DNA of 64,000 bases from Geosiphon pyriformis. Its lineage: Eukaryota; Glomeromycota; Glomeromycetes; Archaeosporales; Geosiphonaceae. The DNA is taken from assembly GCA_016748015.1 (NCBI GenBank), contig JAAOMT010000586.1, positions 310,001 to 374,000 of the forward strand. Direction: 5' to 3'. Made by a program: the position numbers and the translations under genes. The notes under the pieces are model-generated. The model was given only the letters and a program-made list of their open reading frames with translations. It made no database searches and was not told the DNA's origin. Below are positions 49,701 to 62,010 of this stretch, in pieces; position 1 is the first letter of the stretch, and each line of letters starts with the position of its first letter.

Positions 49701-50529
49701 AAAGTAGTGCATAAAAATCAACTAAAAATTTATTATACCAACCAAAAATTATTGTTATTTATATCTTAACTAAAAACACAAATTTTATTAATTAGACCAA
49801 AAAATATATTACAAAATCTGAAATTAATTATCATTATTAAAATAGAGTTTACTAGTAATAAATTAAATTATAAATTTAAGTATATATAAAGACTGAAACA
49901 GCAAAAAAAAAGATAATAAAATTCTTAATATGAATCTTTCAAATCAAATTTTAAAACTTTCAAAACAATTATTTAAAGCAATTTAATAATTCACAACACT
50001 AATAGAAATTACAATTGATAAAAAAGAAATATGATATAGAAATTTGCACAAAAAAAAATGAATGAAAGTTCAATTATAACTAAGTATTTTCATTTCTATA
50101 AACAATTAAAAAAAAAGATATGTGGTTTCTAATATTAGAAAAAGTCCAATGAAGTTTTTTTTAGGAAACCAAATTACCCAACATGAGAAAATAAACACCA
50201 AAAAACACCAGAAAGTGGAAAAAAAAACTTCCACTAGTCTATTAATTCTTTAAAATTGATAAACAACTAGGAATAAAAACACTATATGAAGACTTTAACA
50301 GACAAATCTTTAACAGAAAAGCTTTCAAACAAGTAGAAAAATTTGTAGAAAGAAGTAATTTAACACTATACTACAAAACAATCTACCAATTATATATAGT
50401 TTTTAAACATTGTTCAGCTATATTGCTAGATAATACACTAAAATTATTATAGTCAACAACATAGGATAAATAACAAATACACAGTTTAAAAACCTACAAA
50501 AAACAATACTTAATACAACAATTAAACAC
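43730..50529 (+). mobile_element. Gypsy copy B internal region, heavily decayed
   Basis: It lacks a 5' LTR of its own. Recognisable in order: gag-like leader (about 43900-44330); knuckle (NCYYC, about 44360-44420); protease (about 44790-45350); cysteine module (CQSYVLE, LCLICGKILLNEKLWNN, about 45650-45830); dUTPase (about 46430-46830); RT (FCIDYQKLNN, about 47350; FFGLCNAFTIF, about 47590; YLDN at 47670-47681); RNase H (about 48050-48300); integrase (DLVGSLSIT, TVTVDYFTK, about 48690-49260); third ORF (about 49930-50529). Stops occur every few dozen codons and CpG is nearly absent. It is older or more mutated than A or D. Confidence 0.75.
46430..46827 (+). pseudogene. Gypsy B dUTPase domain
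   Basis: KIDLKIALEILISI, then SSFTKKKINIKDGIINLKY, TENIIVMLQNNSDKLYII, and KKIVQAIFLLFVKI align with dUTPase motifs 2 to 4; the motif 5 region reads KIKEFRLSKREN and has lost its Gly-rich loop. The open part runs from 46588 to 46827. It is inactive but clearly the same domain as in A, C and D. Confidence 0.7.
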
Positions 50530-51473
50530 TATTACTTATAAAAATTAGAAGTATTATATAATTAAAAAAATAGCCAATCAAAAATAGACATAGTAACAGA
50601 GAGATTTTAGGATTTCTCTGAAGAAATTGCAGAATTTCTGAATTCTTTATAAAGAATTGCAGGATTCCAGAATTCCAAAATTCCAGAATTCCAGAATTTC
50701 TCTAAAAAAATTGCAAAATGCCAGAAATTTTGTATAACACCAACTATATATATATAAAAATAATATTAGAAACAAAAAAAGTATTCAGTTCAGTTTCAAT
50801 TTAGTATTTTTTTTCTTATTTATTAATTAATCTTTACTTTATAGATAGTTACTATCAACCAAAGTAAATTTATTAACAAATATCAAATAAAACATACTTA
50901 TTATCATCTAATTCATGTTATTATTGTTTGATTAAAAATCTTTGTTATTTTTTTATTATCAACACTCCATGTTGATAACATTTAATATTTAATTATACTG
51001 AAACAATAGCTCTTGATTATGGCTATTAATAGGATACTAATTTTTTATTTTCTTATTTTTTATTTATTTTTTTTTCTTGTTTGTTTCTTTGTTGTTTACT
51101 AATTAATTAAAGAATTAATGTGTAGGGTACTGATATCAGAAATAGCACTAGTAAAAAACCCAGAAATAAGAGTAGATATTTGGAAGTGAAGATAGCTTAT
51201 TAGAAGATACTGGCCACCAAACTGAGAAAGAAATTGACAGAAAAAACTTTTGAGAGACTATAAACACTAAAGCATACTAATTTAAGGATTAAAAAAGAAA
51301 CTAGAAACATTACAAAAGAATATTACCATTGAATTTCTGTTCATTATACAAAAGACTCAACCAAAATCTTTAGATTTTAAGAATTTTTAGAGATTATCAA
51401 CACCATTCAGCTATTAAACATTAAGTTACAGATTTGTTATTTGTTTCTACACTCCAAATAATCACTTGTAACA
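50530..51473 (+). repeat. LTR between gypsy B and C
   Basis: A 944-bp LTR starts TATTACTTAT (family TGTTACTCAT with one change) and ends CACTTGTAACA. It carries CCAAT at 50574-50578, GAATTCC/TTCnnGAA repeats at about 50605-50730 and a TATATATATA box at about 50745-50755. It aligns along its length with the solo LTR at 24165 and the LTR at 55865. It serves as the 5' LTR of C and may also be the 3' LTR of B, though no clean polypurine tract precedes it. Confidence 0.8.
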
Positions 51474-54400
51474 TTTAGTGCTTCTTATGAGATATAATCT
51501 AGCAGAGAACCAGCATTAATAACAGTTATTTGGAAAAGTGACAGACCAAGAAAGTATAAAAGAAAATCATTTAGGATTTGTGAAATCTTTATTTTAGCAC
51601 TATAAAAATTATTTAAGATTGACAAGTAACAATGGACCAGCAGAATTAGTTTTCAATTTTTATGTCAACAAAAAAATCAAATCCTACTTGGAAGCCAAAA
51701 GAGATTTAAAAGCTGTTCTCAACAATTTCAATAATAAATTATTCCAAAGCATCACACTTTTCCCAAATTATTTGTTTGTATCAACAATTACAAAAATAAA
51801 TAAAAAAATTAGAAATTACACTCAACAGAGATTTTTTATTATCTTTGCAAATAAAAAAAAACTACAAACACCAGCAAAAACACCAAAAAAAATACAACCA
51901 CCTACTTAAAAAAAACCAAGAGTCATTTCATCTATTTACTTATTATATTATTATACTCCAGGAAGTATCATCAACATAATATCAGCAGATATATTCACAT
52001 TAACTATAAAACTACTATTAGCTAAAATCCTATTTTAGAGTAAATAGAAAAAAGCTAAACTATTGGAAATCTATGACAAGTATTTTGAGAGATTTAATTT
52101 GCAATTAACAACACTATTAGAACATTAATTATCACTATCACAACCAGATTTTAGAACTACCAGTCTTTGAAAAATAATTGACTTGGAAGAAAAGGAAAAT
52201 AAAAATCAGAAATTTAATTATTAAAATCTGATCTTAGAAAACCTGAAAATTCAAACTCTAATTATTTAGACCCAGCAAAACCCAAATAATCCAAATTTAG
52301 TGCTTATTGTTCTCCAAAACTTACCTTCAGTAATTATAATCAATCTACTACCAGTTGTTTTAATTGCTGCACAACAACCATTTCAATCACAACTACAACA
52401 ACAATTGATCATAGCATCAATAGCATATATTCCTATTACCAAGTTAAAAAAGTTTACTGGTAAAAAAAACAATGCCTAAGTCTGGCTTAATAACATCACC
52501 AAAGCAATTACTGCTAACAATTGGAATAATGCCAGAGTTCTACAAGCTATTTCATACTTCTTGCAAGATACTGCTAATTTATGATATCAGAGTTTGATTA
52601 ATAAACTCATCATTTTTAATACATTTAAAACCGAATTTTTGAAATATTTTAGCAATAATAACAGCATTAATTGCTTGACAATGACATTTACTACTATTAA
52701 ACAAGATAATACAAAAGCAATCACTACTTATCTAAGATGTTTTTACAAAAATCTGTGCCAAATTCAAGTTATTAACACTAATTATTTTACAGTATTACAA
52801 ATTCTAAATCAGTTTATCTGTGGTCTATACAATAGTCTTTTATAATATGTATGTCTATTATATCTACAAACACACCAAAATGCAGTTATTCATGTCAAAA
52901 ATTTTAAATCAGCCAAGCTGGAAGCCAATTACACTCAAGCTGTTAATCTAATAATAAATAGATTATCTGACTTGAACTCCAAGTTAAAACAATTTAGTAA
53001 TTTTATTAACCAGAAATTAGAAAAATACTTAGCTAACAATCAAGCAATATATCAACCTCCATAATGTCATGACAATTCAGAAATTTATAATTGGTTCTAA
53101 AATTAGTCATATCTCTCTTTATTATCAATTCATTTATTATAACTATAAAAAATACATATTTGCCACAATTGTGATAAACAAAGCCATCTAAGGATTGATT
53201 ATCATACCAAAATTAATAATCAATAATTAAAAAATTACTATTGAAATCTTAATCACTGATTTTAAACTCTAAATTATCAATCAAATCAAGACTCATATTA
53301 AACTCATTATATCCCAATAATACAACAAACAATATATTTACTGCCAATTTATCAATCTTCAATATTGGTAATATACCAACCACAGTTATAAATTATTTAT
53401 TAACTACAACAACTTCAAACACTGCCACAAAACTTAGCTCAGATAATATCTAGTAACCAAAAACCAAGAATTACTCAATAAAACTGAAAATTAGCAATAG
53501 TAATACACCAATCAATCTTCAGTTTATTAAACCAGCCATTAAAATCATATTAGTAGAGTTCGGGAACTGGGTATACCTAAAACCCAAATTCTCAGAACTA
53601 TTTAAGCCTTTTAATTACTTTAGAAAACACCCTATTTAACAATATGGAACCTAATTACAGCTCACTCACTAACAACATAATACCTGCTACTATCACAAAA
53701 AATGAACTACTTACAGCCATTTTCTCTTTTGAATTTAAAAAATTAACATTAACCCCTCTGTTTAGTGAAGTCACTTTTGATGCTAAACTTATCACTACAA
53801 TGTATACTAATATCAAAGTTGATAATTAATCCATCAAACTGATTCTTAATAGTAAATTAGCAAACAGTATTATTACATAACAACTTATGAACCAATTAGG
53901 TTACCAAGTTGATCATGCTGTTAGTACTAGAATTATTATAGTCAATGGAGTGACCAAAACTCCAATTGGTAAAATTGATGATTTTTCATTCAAAGTTAAT
54001 GGCATTATCACATCCATCAAAGTTTTTATTATGGAAGCTACACAATACCAAACTTTTATTGATAATAATTGGCTGTTCAAAACAAATACAGTATTCAATT
54101 GAACCATACAAAAGCTACAACTCAACCAAAATAGTCAGTATACTCAAGTATCTGCCACATGTAACCACTTTAAACCAAATTACAACCCAGCATCATTAAT
54201 CAAATTTGAGAAAAAAGAAAACAAACCTACTTAAAAAGCTTACCAAGTCTTGTAGACTGAAAAAAAACACAACATACTACTATCAGTACCTATCTGGGAG
54301 GAAAAAAAAAAAAAAAAAAGAAGAATCCACTTAGACTATAACCTCTATTCACATTTCATATACCATTACACCTCAGATCAACTATTATCAACCCAAGTTA

Positions 54401-55864
54401 ATATGCATTGATTGTAGTAAAAAATTGTTGACAATAGATATATGTTGTAGTGACAATAAAAAGTGGCCAATAGTAACAAAATATTACTGTTACTCATGCA
54501 TTTTAAAAAAGTTTGGATGGCCAAAAAAACAAGAAAAATAGGACAACAAATTATGTCTTGCTTGTGAAGAAATTCTTTTAGACAAAAAAATGTGAAATAA
54601 TATTTCCAGTCATAAAAAAATATGCAAAAAATCATATTAGTACATAATTTTAATTAGCAATTGGGTAAAAAAAAATGCCAATAGATATTGTCTAAAGAAG
54701 AGCTGTAAAACATTTAAACAGTTGTCTACATAATGACAATGAAATCTGGAGAATAACAATTGCCAAAATTGAAGGCACATTTTAAAAAGAAATAAAAACA
54801 ATTCCTCAAAACCTGAAAAAACCATTTAGATTCCAAATTCCAATATTATTCTTAATATTATAAATTCAGAACAATTCTATGAGCACTACCAAAAATTGGC
54901 ACCCACTAAAGAAAAGCAAAAACAACAGTTAGAAGAGCTAAACATCTGACTATGTAATTATTGTTTAATACTATGTAACTTTAAGTATTGTAATGAGTAT
55001 AACCTTATTTACAATTCATTACTACAAATAATCTATTTAATCTCTGAAAAGGAAAAACCAATCAGTAAATATATAGCAGAATTAGAATCAAAATTCAATC
55101 CTGATTTAAACTCTGATAATAATGACAACAACAGTTCTAACTCCATTTACTATGACAACAACAATAATAATTCAAATTCTGATTTAAAACCCAAGCAATA
55201 TATTGTATTTCTAGACCTATCTATAAAGCAAGAACTAAAATGGTTTAATGATAATAATAAAAGTATTATGCCAGAATGCATGCATAATACTAATACAGGA
55301 TTTGATTTAAGATATTCAAAAAAATATGCCATAATATTAGAGCCCAATACATGTATTTATATCAATTTAAAAATAGCATTAGAAATCTCAGCAACAATAA
55401 TGGTTTAATTAGCATCCAGATTTAATTTAACAAAAAAAAGAATCAGCATCAAAAAAAAAATAATTGATGCAGGATATGTAAGAAATATTATTACAATGCT
55501 ACAAAATAAATCAAAAAAAACCATATATAATTGAATCAAATAAAAAGATAGCATAGACAATATACCTACTTTTAGTAAAAATAGTCTAGTTAGTTTCAGT
55601 AAAAAAAAGAGAAAAGTTAGAGATTACAGCAAAAGAAATTAATAGATTCAAATTTACAGATAGAATAGATATACCAGTTAATATGACAGAGAAAAAAATA
55701 ATTAATAAATGAGAAATTATTTCCACCTATCAATTAGTTTCCATTTTACTATATAACCAAAATATGTTAATAATAGAAAGAAAAGTAAAAAACCAGTCCC
55801 AAATTTTTGAAGCAAAACCAATTATTTGTGAATTAGAAAAAATTGGAATCACCAATTTTTATAT
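51474..55864 (+). mobile_element. Gypsy copy C, 3'-truncated
   Basis: Leader ORF 51619-51906 (LVFNFYVNKKIKSYLEAKRD) of unknown role. Gag about 52380-53060: YIPITKLKKFTGKKN, TFKTEFLKYFSNNNSINCLT, FTVLQILNQFICGLYNSLL. Protease about 53640-54190: SIKLILNSKLANSIIT, PIGKIDDFSFKVNGIITSIK, DNNWLFKTN. Cysteine module 54395-54640: LICIDCSKKLL...CC, YYCYSCILKKFGWPKK, LCLACEEILLDKKMWNN. dUTPase about 55260-55700. The element stops at 55864 where the LTR of copy D begins, before any RT. Confidence 0.78.
55265..55700 (+). pseudogene. Gypsy C dUTPase domain
   Basis: MPECMHNTNTGFDLRYSKKY (motif 1), then LASRFNLTKKRISIK (2), IIDAGYVRNIITMLQN (3), and after a one-base shift IESNKKIA (4). Motif 5 is degraded (EINRFKFTDRID). 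Together with copies A, B and D this makes four homologous dUTPase blocks in 23 kb. Confidence 0.75.
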
Positions 55865-56694
55865 TATTACAGGTGATTATTTGGGGTCTTAAAGCAAATA
55901 ACAAACCCATAACTTGATACTTGATTGATATTTTGCCATTGGTATCTAAAGGTTTTGTTGTGAAGTTCTTTGTATAATGGACAGAAATTCAATAGTTGTT
56001 TCAGTAGCCTTCCGGAATCGCAATTCTATTGAATTTTTTTCTCAGCATAGTGGTTAGTAATCCTCCTGGTAAGCTATCCTCAAATCTATAAGTGTTCTAC
56101 TCTTGTTTTACAGGTCTTTTACCAAGTCTCTATAATGTTTGTAATTTAGTGCTTAATTTTTAATTGATTAGTAAACTCAAGAAATAACAAAAAAAAAACA
56201 AAAAAACAAAAGAAGATAAAAAAATAAGTGAAAGCAATTGCAAGTTAGTATTTCGTCAATAGCCATGATCAAAAGCTATTGTTCCAGTATGGTTAAGTAT
56301 CAATTACTATCAACATAAAGTGTTGATAGTGGGGAGTGGATTGGAGATATTAAATAATTATTTATTAATATTGGTGATGTAGAAGATTGCTTAGATCAAA
56401 TCTAAACTGGAAGATTTGTTTTTTTTACTTCTAACTTTACCACTATATATACATAATTGAGATTTCTCAATTCCTCAATTCTTTACACCAAAAATTCTGG
56501 AATTTTTGGAATTCTGCAATTCCTTTAAGAGGAATTCTGGAATTTTCGAATTCTGCAATTCTTTGTACAAGAATTCTGAAATTTTTGGAATCCTGCAATC
56601 CTCAAAAAGGAATTCTGGAATTCCACATTTACTATGGTTACTTCTAATTGGCTAATTTATATGCTAATATACTTCCTATATTCTATGAGTAACA
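55865..56694 (-). repeat. 3' LTR of gypsy D
   Basis: Read on the minus strand it begins TGTTACTCATAGAATATAGG at 56694 and ends ...CACCTGTAATA at 55865 (830 bp). CCAAT (ATTGG on plus at 56647-56651), TTCnnGAA repeats (about 56460-56630) and TATATA (about 56442-56452) keep the order of the other two LTRs. A purine tract AAAAAGGAAAAAATAA precedes it on the minus strand. Confidence 0.85.
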
Positions 56695-56712
56695 TTATTT
56701 TTTCCTTTTTAT
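56695..56712 (-). other. Polypurine tract of gypsy D
   Basis: On the minus strand an A/G run (AAAAAGGAAAAAATAA) directly abuts the TGTTAC start of the 3' LTR, the usual site for plus-strand DNA priming. The third ORF ends (LRDLDGAQ, then stop) just upstream. Confidence 0.65.
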
Positions 56713-56726
56713 TATTGAGCCCCATC

Positions 56727-57540
56727 AAGATCTCTTAATTCTAATTCTCTCTCTTTAAGTATTTCTTGAATTTTTTTTTCCAGAATTACTTATGCTATCT
56801 TGTTCTGTAATTCTTTAAATTGGGCATTGGTTATTTTTTCCATTTGGTTAATGGTAATAGAGTTTATTTCTGAATTGAGTAAGATTTTTGGTTGATCTTG
56901 AAATCCAGTGTGTAGCCAATAAATGGCTCTTGCTTGTGTGGTCAAATTGTTTTTTTCCACAAATTGTTCTAGTTGTTGTAGTATTGTTGTGTCAAATAAT
57001 TATTTCATTTTATTTATGTACAAGCCCTGAATGTTCAAGTGTTGTCCCAAATAAAAGTAACAAAAGTTTCTTGGAAATTGTTGTATCTACCAATTTCAAG
57101 TTTTTATAGTCAACTTTTGATATTGGGTGACTTTTTGTTGTGTTTCTATTGCTAATTTCACTTTTGTGATTATTTTGTCAACAGTGTTTTCTGTTTTTCT
57201 TTGTATTTTCTCTCATGGTTTTTTTTTGGTGTTTGTGTATTTGATAGTCTGTTGGTTAATTGTAATTTCCATTTCCTGTTGTTGAATTAGTTGAAAAAAT
57301 TGTTGTGCTAGTAAGTGAATGCTGTCAGTAATCTCTATTTTCTGCTGTCTTTTTGTCACATATAATATGTTTTTATATACATGTTTGGTTAAATGATTAT
57401 AATTGGTTCTAGATCTTGTGGAATTTTATCTGGTTTAATTAGTATTCTTTGTACTTTTAATTGTGAAATATTACTGGTAGATGATGATGCTATATGGTAA
57501 TATTGTTTCAGTTAATTACTATATGCTGTTTTGGTTAAGA
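56727..57540 (-). pseudogene. Gypsy D third ORF after integrase
   Basis: Minus-strand text near its end reads SEINSITINQMEKITNAQFK, then ELQNKIA-stop-VILEKKIQEILKEREL and LRDLDGAQ-stop, a charged coiled-coil-like tail ending about 30 bp before the LTR. The upstream part is broken. It corresponds in position to the third ORFs of A and B. No recognised domain. Confidence 0.45.
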
Positions 57541-57599
57541 TTTTGTTGTTCAACCTTAATTTATAAGCTCCATTTCTAAGAATTTCTTCTATGTGAAAT

Positions 57600-58800
57600 G
57601 GTCTGTCCCATTTGGGGTCAAATTTTCCATTCCATTGTTTTTCCACTTTTGTATGATGTAAAAGTACTTTGTCTTCAATCTTGAATTCAACTGGTTTCTC
57701 TGGTAGCTAGTTATCATGTCTTTTTTTTTGTTTTTCTTGTGACTTTTGGATGTTATTAGCTGCTCTTTACCATTTGTTTTTTAATGTTTTTATTAAGTCA
57801 TATGTTCTTCTTAACAATATTTTTTGAAAATTCTCTTCTGTTATTGGTTCTATTAGATATGTACTGACTTCTATTTCCACTAGTAATATTGCTGTTCTAC
57901 CATATACTAATTCAAATAATGTTGTTTGTGTAGTATCTTGTTTCATTGTTTAATAAGCAAATAATACTGATAGTATAATTAAATTCCATTTATCCTGGTT
58001 TTCTTGGCCAATTTTGGCAATAGCTTCACACAATGTTCTGTTAAACCTTTTAACTAACTTATTTGTTTGTGAATGGTATGATAATAATAATGGTTTTTTT
58101 ATCCCAAATCTTTGACTTAATTCTGCCAATGTTCTATTTACAAAGTGAATTCCTTGATCTGATAGTAATTCTTTTGAACATTCATGTTAGCAGATTAAAT
58201 TTTGATGAATGAATTTGGCAATGGATTCTGCATTTGTTCTTTAAATAGCTTTCACTTCTGGCCATTTTGTAAGATACTCCATGGCTACTGTGATATATTT
58301 GTTGCCTTTACTGGTTATTGTTAATGGTCTGACTAAGTCAATTTCAATTTGATTAAATGGTTGTCCTACTTTGATTGGTCTTAATGGTTCACTGGGTTTT
58401 GTTCCACCTCTTCTTTGACAAGCATTACAATTTTGAACATATTAGATGATGTCTAGATACATTAATGGTCAATAGTATTTTTTTCTGGTTCTTTCTATTG
58501 TTGCTTCTCTATGAAAATGTCTTGCTGTTGGATTTGAGTGCATATTGAACAATATTGTCTTTTTTTTTGGTTCAGTGATTACTCTGGTTGATTGATCTGA
58601 ATTCTTTCTGTTTTTTGGTAAAGTATATTTTGGTAATTGATAAAATATTTTGATTGTTGTTTTATGTTGTTTTGTTTCTTTTGAGATAATTTTTCCTTGA
58701 ACAATTGAGTATTTATATAATGTTGGAGTTGTTGGTATTTTTGTATATTCATTTTTTGTTATATTTTTGGGTTGAAATGTTTTTAGATTTGTCTCATTTA
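57600..58800 (-). pseudogene. Gypsy D integrase
   Basis: CNACQRRGGTKPSEPLRPIK gives the zinc-finger cysteines. The core has IEIDLVRPLTITSKG, VAMEYLTKWPEVKAI, ELLSDQGIHFVN, and NKLVKRFNRTLCEA. The third catalytic residue is Lys where copy A has Glu. The C-terminal part reads EFKIEDKVLLHHTKVEKQW and FHIEEILRNGAYKLRLN. Stops interrupt it in several places. Confidence 0.75.
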
Positions 58801-58859
58801 CGACAGACCATCAGCATTTCTGTTTTCTTTTTTTTGTAATGTACTGTATAATTGAATAG

Positions 58860-60090
58860 TGAAAGTTCTATTTTTTATCTAGCATAGTGATTATCTCCAA
58901 ATTTTTGTTTCTGGATTGAAGTCAGTCTTTTATGATTAGTATATACATCAAACTTTTGACTCAAGTATTCTTTCCATTTTATGACTGCCTAATAGATTGC
59001 TAAATATTCTAATGCTGGTGTTCTATAGTTTTTTTTTGCTGGATTCAAGCTACAGCTAGCATATGCTACTGGATGTTCTCTTCCATCTGGTCTTTTTTGT
59101 GATAATAATACTCTTAATGCTTGATCTGATGCATCCGTGGTAATAATGAATGGTTTGTTGTGATCTGGATACATTAACACTAGAGCTTGAATAAGCTTTT
59201 TTCTCAATATATTGAAAGCTTCTTGTTGAGTTTCTGTTCATTCATATTTTATATTCTTGGTTTGCAGCTGGTAAAGTAACTGAACCAGTTTAAAAAAGTT
59301 CTTGATAAAGCAGCAATAATAGCCTATGAATCCCAAAAATGCTCTCAGTTCTGTCAAGTTGGTTGGTACTAGAAAGTTCTTTATTATTGCAATTTTATCT
59401 GAATCTGTTTTAATGCCATCTTTGCTTATGACATGTTCCAAAAATTTCAATTCTGTTTTGTCAAAAAAACACTTGGTTGTATTTAATTTCAATTCTGCTT
59501 TTCTCAATCTTTTAAACACTTGTTGAAAATAATATAGATGGTTATCAAATGTCTTAGAGAACACATTGGTGTTGTCTAAGTAAACAACTACTAATTTCTA
59601 CAGTAGTCCAGTATAGACAATTTTCATGAACTGTTGGAATGTTGTTGAAGTATTTATTAAGCCAAATGGCATAATCTTGAATTCGAAATTCTTTTCTCGT
59701 GGTGTAAAAGCCATTTTTTTTTATCCTCTGGTTTCATGGCTACCTGCCAGTAACTACTGTCTAAGTCTAGCATCAAAAACCATTTCTTTTCTCCAATAGC
59801 ATTGAACAGCTCTTGAATCTTTGGCATTAAGTAACTATCTCCTTTGGTTACTTTATTCAGTTTCTGGTAATCCACACAAAGATGGATTTTCTCATTTTTT
59901 TTATAGACTAGTATCACTGGTGATGACCATGGGCTCATTGATGATTAAATTAACCCATTGTCAAGCATCCAGTTGATTTCTTGACAAATGATCTCATGGC
60001 TGGCTGGTGGTACTTTATATGCTCTTTGTTTAATTGGCATTGCATTTCCAATCTTGATCTGGTGCTGGATTATGTCAATTCTGCCAAATT
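58860..60090 (-). pseudogene. Gypsy D reverse transcriptase and RNase H
   Basis: RT: MSPWSSPVILVYKKNEKIHL, CVDYQKLNKVTKGDSYLMP, WFLMLDLDSSYWQVAMKPED, then NTSTTFQQFM, and VVVYLDNTNVFSKTFDNHL with YLDN at 59571-59582 (minus). The thumb/connection reads ELRAFLGFIGYYCCFIKNF. RNase H: PFIITTDASDQALRVLLSQK and EHPVAYASCSLNPAKKNY. This is the clearest RT in the window; a few stops and the YLDN change disable it. Confidence 0.87.
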
Positions 60091-60484
60091 CATTTTCACT
60101 GGCAAAAATGTTTGTTGAAATTGCTGAGTAATATCTTAAGCTGCATACATTTTAGTAAGTCTAGATTTCCCAAGTTCATCTATTCCAATTGTTTTGGTTA
60201 GAGCAAATAGCATTTTTTTCATCCATATATTGTTTGTAATGTAATATCCACATATCTGCACAGTTGTAAAAAGTCTGAAATGGGGTTTGGCAGTTGGTTT
60301 TCAATTTCAGTGGTTAAGTATTCAATGGTGGTTCTTTCTGGTATTTTGATGATGTTTCTTATGTTGTTGTAAATAAAAATTTTGATGTGACTATGGTTCT
60401 TGGCTGGTATGTATAGATTGACTAATCCAATTTCTCTTGATTTACAAAGTGTTGCTTCTGTCTCAAAAATCTGAACTTGATCCT

Positions 60485-61003
60485 TTACTTTTTCTCTATG
60501 ACTACTATGTACTGGTTATATGGTGGAATAGAAATTGATTGACAGGTGAAGATAATTTCTTCCTTGTTAATAATCTCTTCTTCTGCCATATTGACTGGTA
60601 TATTTATTCTACTTGTTGATCTGAATCCTTGTATTCTTCTTGCTGTTATCCCTAATTTTTTTCTGTTTTCCACTGATACTAATTGAGTTATTTTAACCAG
60701 AGACAAGAATATTGTTTGTGCTATCTTTTTGTTTGGATCTATAATATATGCCCTTTCTGAGTCATTTTGTAGCATAGCAATGATATTTCTTACATATTCT
60801 GTGTTAATTCTTTCTTCTCTGATGTTGATTTCCTTTTTGGCTAAGCTACTCCTAGATACTAACTGCACTATTGTTGTTGCTGGAATTTTCAGTGTTATTT
60901 TGAGATCAATACAGGTGTGCAAATGGGGTTCCAATTTAATGAGATTTTTTCCCAGATATTTCAAATCAAATCCTGTATTAGTATCATGTACACATTCTGG
61001 CAT
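60485..61003 (-). pseudogene. Gypsy D dUTPase domain (open frame)
   Basis: An open frame of 172 codons carries all five dUTPase motifs: NTGFDLKYLGKN (1), SRSSLAKKEINIR (2), NTEYVRNIIAMLQNDSERAY (3), PNKKIAQTIFLSLVKI (4), and ARRIQGFRSTSRINIPVNMA (5). Motif 3 Asp and Gly (usually IDAGY) and motif 5 Gly are altered (NTEY; GFRSTS), each explicable by G-to-A change. A trimeric dUTPase uses these motifs to bind dUTP and Mg. It is probably inactive but near full domain length. Confidence 0.83.
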
Positions 61004-61249
61004 AATACCTTTATTATTATTGCTGAACCATTTAAGTTCCTGTTCTTTGGTGAGATCAGAGAGTATGATTTATGTTTTGGGGCTTGAATTGAAGTTTGAA
61101 TTATCATAATTTTCATGGTTATTTGGAACAGAGCTGGAACTATTATTTTTGTTGTCATTATTGTCAGAGTTTGAATCAGGATTGAAAATTGATTCTGATT
61201 CTGATACGCAGCTGCTGATTGGTTCTTTCTCTTCCAAGATTGTATAGAT

Positions 61250-62010
61250 CATGTGTAGTGGTAAATTGTAAATGAGGTCACATACATTACAATATTGAAA
61301 ATTACATAGGATCAAACAATGGTCACATAGTCTTGTGTTTATTTCTTCCAACTATTGCTCTTGTTCTTCTCTAGTGGGTGCTAATTTCTGGTAGTGTTTG
61401 TGAAATTGTTCTGGATCCAGTAGATTTATGACTGGTTCTGGATTTCAGTCAAGTTTTATAGATTCTGGTGAGTTGTTCTTTATTATTCTTATTTTTTTGA
61501 TAATACTCCTTCAATTTTGGCAAGAGCCATTTGCCAAATTTTGTCATCATTATATGAACAATCATTCAAGCATTTGACTGCTTGTTTTCAGGCAGCATCT
61601 ATGGGCATTCCTTTTCTTACCCAGTCACTTATAAAAATCATGTATTGATACAATTTGTCATATGTTCCTCCTCTTCCAAGAATGTTGTTCCATATTTTTT
61701 TGTCAAAGAAAGTTTCTCCACAAGCTAAACATGACTTATTATTCTATTTTCCAACTCGTTTTGGTCTTCTAAAGTATTCAACAAGACATGGGCAACAATA
61801 GAACTTAGTTGTCATCTGGTATTCTTTATTATCACCACAGCATGCACCTATTAACAACAATTTCTTGTCACAATTGACACATATCAGTTTTGGGTGGTGA
61901 TAGTTAGATGGTTGTGATGGAGTATATGTGTATGGGATATAAGTGACAGTAGTAATTAATATTGGTTCTTCTTCTTTCTTTTTTCTTTTGTATTTTCTTC
62001 TCACTCCCAA
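61250..62010 (-). pseudogene. Gypsy D cysteine-rich module
   Basis: Between protease and dUTPase: LICVNCDKKLLLIGACCGDN, then TTKFYCCPCLVEYFRRPKRV, then KSCLACGETFFDKKIWNNI, and further on RLCDHCLILCNFQYCNVCDL. This gives repeated CxxC pairs, with a CC between the first two, likely two or three zinc sites. The same pattern occurs in copy C (54395-54640) and in part in B. I know no named domain for it. Confidence 0.6.

Noticed and set aside
35581-50529. Classical repeat-induced point mutation as sole cause of gypsy decay
   Set aside because: RIP mutates both strands, whereas the changes at key sites are mostly sense-strand G-to-A, and LINE-2 nested in the same region is much less affected. Counting is needed before assigning a mechanism.
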